Origin: Burkholderiales bacterium
Lineage (GTDB): Bacteria; Pseudomonadota; Gammaproteobacteria; Burkholderiales; Ga0077523
Assembly (NCBI GenBank): GCA_022843925.1
Contig: JALHMS010000013.1
Location: 33,857 to 97,856, forward strand
Reading direction: 5' to 3'
Length of the DNA stretch: 64,000 nucleotides
Shown: positions 16,726-26,800 of the stretch, one piece after another
How positions within the stretch are numbered: the stretch's first letter is position 1
Layout of the letters: each line of letters starts with the position of its first letter
Made by a program: the position numbers and the translations under genes
Notes under the pieces: model-generated
Database searches by the model: none
The model's input: the letters and a program-made list of their open reading frames with translations, nothing else
What the model was told of the DNA's origin: nothing

Positions 16726-17874
16726 ATGCCCATCGATTTCCGCCCCTCCTGGATGAACGAGGAACTCGCGATGTTCCGCGAGACCGCTGCACGCTTCGTC
16801 GAGACCGAGATGCTTCCCGACGACGAGGCCGCGCGGAAGCGTGGTCACGTGGGCCACGACCTCTGGCGCCGGGCGGGCGAGATCGGCCTCTTGTGTTCCG
16901 ACATCCCCGAAGCCTGGGGTGGCGGCGGCGGCGACTTCCGTCACGAGGCCGTTTTCTGCGAGGAGATGTCGCGTCGCGGACTCACCGGCATGAGCGCCTC
17001 CGCCCACAGCATCGTCGCCCACTACTTCCTGAACCACGGGACCGAGGACCAGAAGCAGCGCTTCCTGCCGCGCATGGCGCGCGGGGAGCTCGTGGGCGCG
17101 ATCGCGATGACCGAGCCCGGCGCGGGATCTGACCTGCAGGGCATCCGCACGCGGGCCGAGCGGCGCGGCGACAGCTACGTCATCAACGGATCCAAGACCT
17201 TCATCACCAACGGTTTTCTCGCGGGCGTGGTGCTCGTCGTGGCGAAGACCGACGCCGCTGCCGGCGCGCGTGGCACGTCGATCCTCGTGGTCGAGACGCA
17301 GGACTGCGCCGGGTACCGCGTCGGCCGCGTGCTCGACAAGATCGGCCTGAAGGCGCAGGACACTTCCGAACTCTTCTTCGACGACGTGACGGTGCCGGCG
17401 GCCAATCTGCTCGGCGGCCGGGAAGGGCAGGGGTTCTACCAGCTCATGGCAGACCTTCCCTACGAGCGCACATTCATCGGTGTGGGCGCGGTGGCAGCGA
17501 TGGAGGGCGCCTACGAAGCGACACTGGCGTACGTGCGAGAGCGTAAGGCGTTCGGGAAGCCCGTCGCGGAATTCCAGAACACCAAGTTCAAGCTGGCGGA
17601 GATCGCCACGACCACGAAGGTCGCGCGCACGTTCGTCGATCACTGCGTGGAGCGCCTCGTGGCCGGCACGCTCGACACCGCCACCGCGTCGATGGTGAAG
17701 CTCTGGACCAGCGACCAGCAGGGGCAGGTCATCGACGAATGCCTGCAGCTCTTCGGCGGGTACGGCTACATGAACGAATACATGATCGCCCGCATGTACG
17801 CCGACGCGCGCATCCAGCGCATCTACGGAGGCACGAACGAGATCATGAAGGAAGTGATCTCGCGGGCGTTGTAG
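16726..17874 (+). CDS. Acyl-CoA dehydrogenase (382 aa, FadE/IVD-like)
   Basis: A FAD-dependent acyl-CoA dehydrogenase of normal length. It has AIAMTEPGAGSDLQGI, GSKTFITNG, RKAFGKPVAEFQNT and, at the end, RIYGGTNEIMKEVISRAL. The position of the catalytic glutamate of medium-chain enzymes is glycine here (YGGT for YEGT). The base may instead be the glutamate of LPYERTFIG, as in isovaleryl- and long-chain enzymes. It starts 29 bases after the GST gene. The stop is followed within about 60 bases by the 129-bp repeat array, which probably ends the transcript. Confidence 0.92.
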   Translation: MPIDFRPSWMNEELAMFRETAARFVETEMLPDDEAARKRGHVGHDLWRRAGEIGLLCSDIPEAWGGGGGDFRHEAVFCEEMSRRGLTGMSASAHSIVAHYFLNHGTEDQKQRFLPRMARGELVGAIAMTEPGAGSDLQGIRTRAERRGDSYVINGSKTFITNGFLAGVVLVVAKTDAAAGARGTSILVVETQDCAGYRVGRVLDKIGLKAQDTSELFFDDVTVPAANLLGGREGQGFYQLMADLPYERTFIGVGAVAAMEGAYEATLAYVRERKAFGKPVAEFQNTKFKLAEIATTTKVARTFVDHCVERLVAGTLDTATASMVKLWTSDQQGQVIDECLQLFGGYGYMNEYMIARMYADARIQRIYGGTNEIMKEVISRAL

Positions 17875-17931
17875 ACCGATTCCCGCGTCGGGTTGTTTCC
17901 AGCGCCGACGAATCCAGTAGCGAGCCCCCTT

Positions 17932-19051
17932 CGTGGGTCGAGCACCGCTCGACGCTGCGATGGCCTGGGCACTGCTGCGAACCCAGGAACGCGGGCGTCG
18001 GGCGAAGCCCGACCCACGGGGGTTGTCTCCAGCGTCGAAGAGTCGACTTGCGAGGCTCCTCGTGGGTCGAGCACCGCTCGACGCTGCGCTGGCTTGGGCA
18101 CTGCTGCGAACCCAGGAACGCGGGCGTCGGGCGAAGCCCGACCCACGGGGGTTGTCTCCAGCGTCGAAGAGTCGACTTGCGAGGCTCCTCGTGGGTCGAG
18201 CACCGCTCGACGCTACGCTGGCTTGGGCACTGCTGCGAACCCAGGAACGAGGGCGTCGGGCGAAGCCCGACCCACGGGGGTTGTTCTCAGCGTCGAAGAG
18301 TCGACTTGCGAGGCGCTTCGTGGGTCGAGCACCGCTCGACGCTGCGCTGGCTTGGGCACTGCTGCGAACCCAGGAACGCGGGCGTCGGGCGAAGCCCGAC
18401 CCACGGGAGTTGTTCTCAGCGCTGAGGATTCCAGTAGCGAGGCTCCTCGTGGGTCGAGCACCGCTCGACGCTACGCTGGCTTGGGCACTGCTGCGAATCC
18501 AGGAACGCGGGCGTCGGGCGAAGCCCGACCCACGGGAGTTGTTCTCAGCGCTGAGGATTCCAGTAGCGAGGCTCCTCGTGGGTCGAGCACCGCTCGACGC
18601 TGCGCTGGCTTGGGCACTGCTGCGAACCCAGGAACGCGGGCGTCGGGCGAAGCCCGACCCACGGGGGTTGTCTCCAGCGTCGAAGAGTCGACTTGCGAGG
18701 CTCCTCGTGGGTCGAGCACCGCTCGACGCTGCGCTGGCTTGGGCATTGCTGCGAATCCAGGAACGCGGGCGTCGGGCGAAGCCCGACCCACGGGGGTTGT
18801 CTCCAGCGTCGAAGAGTCGACTTGCGAGGCGCCTCGTGGGTCGAGCACCGCTCGACGCTACGCTGGCTTGGGCACTGCTGCGAATCCAGGAACGCGGGCG
18901 TCGGGCGAAGCCCGACCCACGGGGGCTGATTTCAGCGCCAGGGATTGCGGTAGCGAGCCCCCTTCGTGGGTCGAGCACCGCTCGACGCTACGCTGGCTTG
19001 GGCACTGCTGCGAATCCAGGAACCCGGGCGTCGGGCGAAGCCCGACCCACG
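17932..19051. repeat. Nine-unit tandem array of 129-bp BIME-like repeats
   Basis: Units start at 17932, 18061, 18190, 18319, 18448, 18577, 18706, 18835 and 18965. Each has a left hairpin (GTCGAGCACCGCTCGAC), about 45 bases of middle sequence and a right hairpin (GTCGGGCGAAGCCCGAC). The outer flanks CGTGGG and CCCACG make the two hairpins inverted copies of each other, as in REP/BIME elements. Units are joined by spacers of about 40 bases of two main types. Because 129 is divisible by three, several frames stay open across the array; these are not genes. The array sits between two convergent genes (17874 stop and 19066 stop), where it may stop transcription. Confidence 0.9.
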
Positions 19052-19065
19052 TCGGTGCCTGCCCC

Positions 19066-20730
19066 CTAGAACGCGATCGCCTGCACGTACACGTGCAACA
19101 CCCACTTCCGGAAATCGGGGCCGCGCGTGTCCGTCGGGATGCCGAGCGACACCCGGCCCGACATCCATCGCGACACGCTGAACATCAGACCCGTGCCGAC
19201 GGACGTCAGGTAGTTGTCGGAACTCGGCCCCACCGTGACCGGCCGCAGCGGGAATGCCCCGCCGTGATCCACGAACACCACGCCTTTCAGCCGGTCGCCG
19301 ACGACCGTCGAATCGTCGCTCGTCAGCAGCGGCATCTGCGCTTCGGCGCTGAGGAAGTAGCCGCGATTGCCGACCCGCTGCCCTTCCAGGAAGCCTCGCA
19401 CCGTCGCGGCACCGCCGATCAGGAACTGCTCGTAGGGGGGCAGGTCGTGCACGTTCGACAACTGGAAGGCGCCCCGGAACACCCCAGTCACGCCGTTCTG
19501 CCATGTCCCCAGCCAGAGCGCATCGGCCGTGTACTTGATGAAGTCGCGATCGCCGCCGAAGCGCGGCGTGCCCTGGATCACGGTGTGCCGCGTGGACCAG
19601 AAGCCGAGTGACGTGGCCCGCTGCATGTCCGTGCCGAGGAAGAACGAGCGCGTGTCGATCCGCGTCTGGGCGCCGCTGTTGCCGATGTCCGTCACCGTGT
19701 CGCGCGTGTTGTATCCGACGGAGAGGTTCCACCGCGTCACGCCGTCGGCCAGCAGCGGCTGCACGAAGTTCACACCGGCATTGGTCGACTGGCCCGTGAT
19801 GCCGATCGTGGCGAAGGGGCCGTTGACGATGTCGATGCTGCTGTAGTCGTACGACAGACCGAGCCGTGTCCCGAAGCGGGTGAAGGGGAAGTTGTAGGCA
19901 AGGCTCGCGGCACGGGTGCCCTCTGCCGCGGTGAGGAACGCGGTGAACGGATCGCTGTAGCCGAAGACGCTGCGGACGTTGAGGATCGCGCCGGCCCGGA
20001 TCCGGCCCACGTCGTCGCGGCCCGCGTTGTCGCCGAAGATCGTTCCCTGGAAGCGCGCAGGTTCGCGCGGCAGGATCGACGCATCGACGACACCGAACTC
20101 CTTGCCCGGCTTCAGGGCGGCGGCCACGCGGAACTCGTTCGTGTTGTTGATGAACGAGAGGTCCTTCTCCAACCGCTTCGTGTCGAGCACCTCGCCCGGC
20201 TTCTGGGAGATGCGGCTCAGGATGTAGCTGTCGCGGATGTAGCGCCCGCCCTCCACGCGCATCTCGCCGAGCCGGCCTTCCACCAGGCGGATCTCGACGC
20301 TCCCGTCCTCCACCCTCTGCGGCGGCAGGAACGCCTGGCAGGTGACGCAGCCGCGATCGCGATACAGCAGGTTGATCGCGCGCACGGCATCGAAGAGATC
20401 CTTGATCGTGATCTCCCGTCCTTCCAGCGGCCTGGTGATCGCGGTGATCTCCTCCGGCTTCAGGAACTTGGACGGCCCCGTCTTCACGCTGTCGACGGTG
20501 ATCTTCGTGTCGGCACCGGCGGCGTCCTGGGGTGCGGGCTTCGGCGTCTCGTCGCGGATGACGCCCTCCTCGGTCGGAGCGCCCTCCCGGATGCGCTTCT
20601 GCAGTTCGTAGAAGCGCTGGGTGTCCTGCTGGTCGCGCAGCAGGGAACCGGGGTCGGTCGCGGTCTGGGCGAGGGCGGTGAGGCCCAGGCTGCTGCCGGC
20701 GATGAGCGCGGCGAGGCGGAAGCTCTTCAT
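19066..20730 (-). CDS. Two-partner secretion outer-membrane transporter (FhaC/ShlB/HecB family, TpsB)
   Basis: This 554-residue Omp85-superfamily protein exports the large exoprotein encoded just upstream. It has a signal peptide, a Pro/Gln-rich linker, two POTRA domains (about 75-240), and a C-terminal 16-strand barrel. The barrel carries the signature IGGAATVRGF at about 440-447, which contains the conserved VRG[Y/F] of loop 6. The protein ends in phenylalanine. In the first POTRA the usual YxxxGY motif reads YRDRGCVTCQAF, giving a CxxC pair (Cys128/Cys131) that I regard as unusual. It follows the exoprotein gene by 90 bases, the common tpsA-tpsB order, so the two are probably one operon. 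Confidence 0.93.
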   Translation of the reverse strand: MKSFRLAALIAGSSLGLTALAQTATDPGSLLRDQQDTQRFYELQKRIREGAPTEEGVIRDETPKPAPQDAAGADTKITVDSVKTGPSKFLKPEEITAITRPLEGREITIKDLFDAVRAINLLYRDRGCVTCQAFLPPQRVEDGSVEIRLVEGRLGEMRVEGGRYIRDSYILSRISQKPGEVLDTKRLEKDLSFINNTNEFRVAAALKPGKEFGVVDASILPREPARFQGTIFGDNAGRDDVGRIRAGAILNVRSVFGYSDPFTAFLTAAEGTRAASLAYNFPFTRFGTRLGLSYDYSSIDIVNGPFATIGITGQSTNAGVNFVQPLLADGVTRWNLSVGYNTRDTVTDIGNSGAQTRIDTRSFFLGTDMQRATSLGFWSTRHTVIQGTPRFGGDRDFIKYTADALWLGTWQNGVTGVFRGAFQLSNVHDLPPYEQFLIGGAATVRGFLEGQRVGNRGYFLSAEAQMPLLTSDDSTVVGDRLKGVVFVDHGGAFPLRPVTVGPSSDNYLTSVGTGLMFSVSRWMSGRVSLGIPTDTRGPDFRKWVLHVYVQAIAF

Positions 20731-20820
20731 GGTTCCTCGGAGGGGATGCGCGGGGCGCTATTGAATCAGGTTGGCATCCGGCGCGCACGGGGCCAGGCCC
20801 GTGCGCGCCGATCGTGGACG

Positions 20821-23800
20821 TCAGCGACGCAGACCCAGCGACGGACGACGGGGCAGGGTGATCCGCAGATCGTCCTCGCCGTCGATCGCGCCGTCGTTCC
20901 GGCCCAGCACGTTGCCGGGGATGACGATCGTCACGCGTCCGGCCGGCGCCGGGGGATCGATGCGGCGTTTCAGGACCTGCTCCAGCGCCGGGTCGTTGAC
21001 CACGTCCCCGTTCGAGCCCTGGATGCGGAACTCCGGATTACGGTAGATCACGTTCGCGTTGGTCTCGAACACCTTGGCGTCCTGGAAGTACAGATAGAAC
21101 GGTGCGGTGGACGAGAGCAGCGCGTCGGCGCCCGGGCTCAGGGTCGAGAGGACGTTGTCCAGCTTCACCGTGAAGGGCAGGTTATACGCGCTCGAATAGT
21201 TCGAGAACGTCGCCTGCCGGCCGATCAGCGTCTCCATCAGCCGCAGACTCGGGATCCCGCCGGTGACGTTCGCCTCGGCGCTGTACAGCCGGTCGAACTG
21301 GATCATCCCGGGCCCCGTGAGGCCGGAGGTGGACAGACCCGGGAGCGCATTCACGCTGGTCGACATCGCGAGCCCGCCGTCGTTGCCGGCCAGATCGAAG
21401 AAGAGCGTGTCGGTGCTCGCGCTCGTCACGCTGTCGAAGGCGATGACGTCCGCCCGCGCCACGATGCGGCTGGCCTGTGCGATGGCGGAGAGCACGTGCA
21501 GTCTCGCGCCTTCCTCGGCCGCGGTCAGGTTCGCCTCGGCGAAGGTGAGCTTCCGGATCTCGATGTCGCCTTCGGTGGCGCGGACCGTGACCGTCCGACC
21601 CGCGAGTTCGTCGATCGGATCATCGATAGTGAGTGCGCCCAGCGTGACGTTGCCGGTATCGCTCGTCGCGGTGCCGACGGCGAGGTCGCCGCCCTCGGCG
21701 AGCAGTTCGATGCTGCCCGCCTGCGACGTGACCGACTGCACCGAGAGGTTGCCCTGCCCACCCGCGATGACGCCGATGTCGCCGGACGCCGAGATGAGGT
21801 TCCCGGTCGCGATGTCGCCATCGCTCGTACGAACGATGATCGCTCCGGTGTCGGACGCGAGGCTCTGCGACATGACCGTTCCCTGGCCTCCTGCCGCGAC
21901 GAGCATGTCGCCGGATTCGACGCGCGCCTCCACCACCGACACGTCACCGTCGAGCGCCTCGATCGTGAGGGTGCCCACCCTGGTCTGTGCGCGCTGCACC
22001 GTCACGCTGCCCGCAGTGCTGCGCACCGTGACGTCGCCCTGCGTCGATGCGACGAGGTCGCGGACGCTCACCTTGCCGCCAGCGGCGAGATTCACACCGG
22101 TGTCCCCGGACACGGCGTCCACATCGAGGCCGTTGCCGGCGGACAGCCGGACCACACCGACGGAACGCACCACGCCTGCACGGAGGTCTCCGCCGGCACT
22201 CGCCTCGATGTCCCCATCGGCACGGGCCGTGGTGATGTCGAGGCTTCCCGCGTTCGTCACGTGCACGCTGCCCGTGCCGCCGTCCAGCACGGTCGTCGTC
22301 ACGTCGAGCGCCAGCGGGGTCACATCGTTCGTCACACCTCCTGGCGTGACCGTGCCATTGCCGATCCCCTGGCCACCGGAGATCGTCACCACCGCGCCGG
22401 TCGAGCGGGCGGTGATCGCGGTGACGGCACCGGCGCTGGACAGCACGCGGCCACCGACGTCGACACGCACGGCGTCGCCGCCGGTGTTCGCGGTCTGCAG
22501 GGCAGTGATCCGCGCGTCGCCGTCGGACTCGACCCGGATCTGCGCGTCGCCCGCGTCGACCTGCGCACCATCCTCCACGACCACGCGATCATCGCCCTTC
22601 AGGAGCACCGCGCCTGATCCGGCCTCGACCCTGCTGCCGGCTTCGAGGGTCAGCCGGTCTCCGGCGTCGAGAGCCACACCGTTGCGACCGGTGACCGTGT
22701 CGGCGACGTTCAGGTCCAGCACCGCCGACAGCCCGACGGCGTCTTCCGCCAGGATGCGTCCGAAGCGGATCTCGCCGGTCGGGTTGTGCAGGAACACCGA
22801 ACCTTCCGTCGACTGCGCCTCGATCGTGCCGCCGCGCTCGTCCACGGCGACGTCCAGCGCGTTCCGCTTGTCTCCGGTGACGCCGGCCGTGCCGATGCTG
22901 CCGCGTGCGGTCAGGAACACCGACTTCGCCCGGACGTCGAGCAGATCGTCCGCGAACGCCTCACGGATCGTCCCGTCGGAGGTGAGGCGGATCTCGTTCG
23001 GCGTGTACAGCGCATCCACCGAAACGTTGCCGGTGCTGCGCAGGACCATGCCGTCCTGGGCGCGTGCCGTGAGATTGCCGCCGGTCATCGTCACGATGAT
23101 CGGATTGGCGACGGTGCCGAGGGCGCCGCGCGCGGCTTCGAGGATCATGTCATCCCCGGACTTCAGGGACGCGCCTGGGATCGGGTTGCCGGCGGCGTCG
23201 GTGTGGCTGATGCTGCCCTTCGCCTTCACGCGCAACGCGCCGTCGGTGTCGATGGTGGCGAGGCGCAGATCGCCCGTCGAACCCAGGTACACGTCGGTGC
23301 TGCCACCGGTCCGTGTACGGTCCACGGTGATCGAGATGGCGCCGGTCGCATCGATGTTCACGTCGTCGGGGTTGGCGATCGTGAGCCTGATGATGCCCGT
23401 GTCCTCGTCGTCCGTCACGACGATGTCGCGGCGCTCGGCGGCGGCGAGCGCGAGGATCTGCTCATCGGTCAGCGCGATGATCGCCGCCGGGCCGCCCGTC
23501 AGATCGAGCACCGTCTCGCGTCCGAGACCCTGCACGCCGACACTGCCGTTCGTCACCGAGATGGTGACGTTGCGGCCGCTGATCGACGGGTCCTCCAGGC
23601 GGACGTTGGTGTCCGTGGTCTCCTTCAACGCCCCGGCGGACAGCGACAGGCGCAACTCGGCTTCCGTCCAGGACGCGCCCTTCGTGAGCTGGCTGGGATC
23701 GTTGCTGGTGTCGTAGGTGAAGCGGAAGTTCGGATCGAACGCACCGGCGCCGTACTCCCGCGCCCGGTCCAGTTCGAGTTGCAGCACCTGCGCCTCGGTC

Positions 23801-26800
23801 CACTGCAGCGTGTCGAGGTAGTAGCTGCGCTCCGCGGCCCGCAGCGTGAAGGGCTGGTCGGGATCGAAGGCCGTGTGGGTGTAGGTCGTGATCGTCCCGC
23901 CCTTGCCGTCCGAGACGGTCGACGACCGCACCTGACGCACCTCCTCCCAGTACGTGCGGTACTCGCGTTCCTTCGCGCGCTCGAACCCCTTGATGGTCGG
24001 GTCCGCGAGGGTCTTCGCATCGCCGATGAGACGCATCTGATTCCAGAGGTTGAGCAGGTCGCTGCGGGTGCGCTGGTCCACCGTCTCCACCGGGTTCACG
24101 TCGACGATGCCGCCGTCGACCACGGTGATCGCCACGTCGCCGCCGCGGGACACGGCCCTGTCCAGCCACAGGTCTCCCGCCCGCTGGCGCACGGCGATGT
24201 CGCCGGCTGCCACGATCGTCAGGCCGTCGCTGCTTCGCGACCGTCCCACGTCCAGGTCGAGCGCCCGCGTCATGCTGCCGACCGCGCCGTTCGCCGAGAG
24301 CAGTGCCACCCGGCCGCCCTTCACGAGGGTGTTCGCGTCGAGCGCGAGGATGCCGGCGTCGGCGATCAGGCTCACGTTGCCCGACGTGGACGCCAGACGG
24401 TCCACCCGGACCTGACCTTCGCCGTGCTCGATGAAGATGTTGCCGGTGTTCGAGGTGGCTCTCAGGATCGCGCTCTGCGTCACGGCGCCCGTGCCCGGAT
24501 CGATCACGTCGCGGAACGACGTCCGCACCGCCTGCGTCGCGCTGCCCACGCCCGTGGCGCCGTGCAGGTCGAACCGCTGGCTGAACAGCGTGGCGGCCGT
24601 GCCGGTGACCTGCACGCTGCCGGCGCTGCTGGAGATGGTCGTGATGCCGTTCGCGTTGTTGATCGTCTCGCCGATCTGCACCGAGCCCGCCGACGTGACG
24701 TTCACGATGCCCTGCGCGAAGCCGAAGAACTCGACCGCGATCGGGACCGACGCCGACACGCTGTGCTTGTAGACCTGGCTCACGGGCGTGTTGTAGGTCC
24801 AGGTCTTGTCCGTCGTCGTGCTCCAGCAGACCTCGAACGCGGTGCCCGAGGCGGTGCAGTCGCTGCCCCAGCTGTGCTCCGTGGGCTGGCCGAACTGGGT
24901 CTTCGGGCCGGTCTTCTGCGCCCTGTAGATGAACCGGTACTCGCCCTCGGGGAGGGTGCCGACCTCCAGGAACTCGCCCTGGAGGAGCGCAACGGGTTGC
25001 TTCGTGGTGGCCCCGTAGACGGTCGGCTGCTGGCCCGGGTCGGGGGCGAGCGCATCCCATCCGAACACGCCATCGACCTTCTTCCGATAGGTCTCCGTCT
25101 CCACGAACGTGGCGTTCCGACCGGTCACCCAGCTGTACAACCGGTTCTCCAGGGGCTGGTAGGTGGTCGACCAGGTGGTCATCCCGTTGTCGCTTCCGAC
25201 TCGCGTGTCCCTGACGACCGTGACGCTGCGCGCGATGTCGCCATTGGCCAGGGTGGTCGCGACCTCCCGCTGGATGAGATTGCCGAGGCGGGAGAGCGTC
25301 GTCACCGTCGGGGCGTCGTTCACCATCCGGGCCGTGTCGCTGATGCGGATCGTGCCTGCGGCACCCACGCCGGTGTCGAGGCGGGCGAGGCGCACCGTGT
25401 AGTTCGTCGTGTTGTCGATCGAGATGCGGCCGTAGCCGTCGATCGCGCGCAGCCTGCCGTTGCCCGTGCTGAAGATGTTGCCGTACACCTCCAGATAGCC
25501 GCCTCGCACCGTGACCGGATCGATTTCGATCACGCCGTCGGTCGCGTTCCAGTAGACGCGGATCTCGCCGCTCCCGCCGGCCGGCGTGTTGAGCGTGAAC
25601 TTGCCCGCCCCCGGGAGGTTCGGGATGTTCCTGGTCAGCGCGTCGTCGATCTTGATCGTGCGGAGCGGGATCCCGCTCTGGATGAGGCCGTTGATGTTGA
25701 GCTTGTCGGCCGCGATGAAGACGTTGTTGCCGACGATCGTCGACCCGATGTCCGAGGCACTGACCGAGAAGCGCTGCGTGAGGCTGATCGGGCCGTCGGT
25801 GTTGCTGGACTTCAGCGGCGATCCGCTGCCGGCCAGCCGCACGATGCCGTACACCGTCTCATTGCCTCTGGCGATGCTGTTCAGCAGTCCGCGCGGCGAG
25901 TTGCCGGTGTGCTGGAAACCCCAGACGTACTGCTGGATGAAGTCGCCATCGGTGCGCAGGATGACGGTCTGACCTTCGATCTTCGCGCCCGCGATGATCG
26001 TCCCGACGCTGGACACCGACACGGGTCCGAAGGCGTTCAGGACATCGCCGGTCATGTGCACTTCCGAGTCGGGCTTGATGATGTCGCCCTGCTGCGTGCG
26101 GGAGCCCTGGAAGCGGTTGTCGATCACGATCTGCGGCGCGCTCGGCGCGAGCGTCGTGTCGATGACGGAGAAAGCGGCGATGGCCCCCGGTGCCTGCCGC
26201 AGATTCACGTCGGCATTGGCCCCCACGGGCACGCCGTTGAAGTACACGTTGCCGCCGGCGTCGTCCGGGATCGTGAGCTTGCCGAGCCGCAGGAATCGCT
26301 CGGAGAAGTTGGTGATCTCGATCTTCACGTCGCCCGGGGCCGAAAGCGCGCCGTTCCCGGCGAACCATCGGCCCGTCACGTCGATGTTGCCGGAGCGGGC
26401 GAGGATGTCGTCCACCTCCAGGAAGCTCACCCGGATATCGTTGCCGAGTGTCGCGAGCTTGGCTTCCAGGAACGACTTCTCGGCCTCGAATGCGCCTCTC
26501 ACGCCCGCGTCGGCGCTGTACTGGGAGATCAGCTGGTTCAGGGTGACGATGCGATTCTGGATCTGGCGCTGCAGCGTGGTGTTGTCGAGCTGACGGTAGG
26601 TCACCCCGTCGCTCAGCGTCACGTTGCCGACCGCGTCCACGTGCATGAACTGGAGATGGTAGATGCCGGCGTTCACCTCGCCGTCGACGCGCACGCCCGG
26701 ATTGCCGCGTACCGTGGTCGAGCCGCTCTTGATGTCGAGGTTCACGTCGCCGCCGCCCAGCGCGTTGCTGACGGCCGATCCGACTTCCGCCAGGGCCTCG

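Noticed and set aside
17932..19051. CRISPR array
   Set aside because: The repeats are 129 bp with no unique spacers of constant 30-40 bp size, the spacers are themselves repeated, and there are no cas genes.
17893..19611. Open frames on both strands across the 129-bp array encoding repeated 43-residue units
   Set aside because: The period of 129 is divisible by three and the unit lacks stops in several frames, so openness is automatic. The conserved feature is the DNA palindromes, not one protein.
20821..22000. Contact-dependent inhibition toxin (CdiA) C-terminus and immunity gene
   Set aside because: No VENN or similar junction motif, no toxin-like C-terminal domain, and no small immunity gene before the transporter gene, which follows directly.
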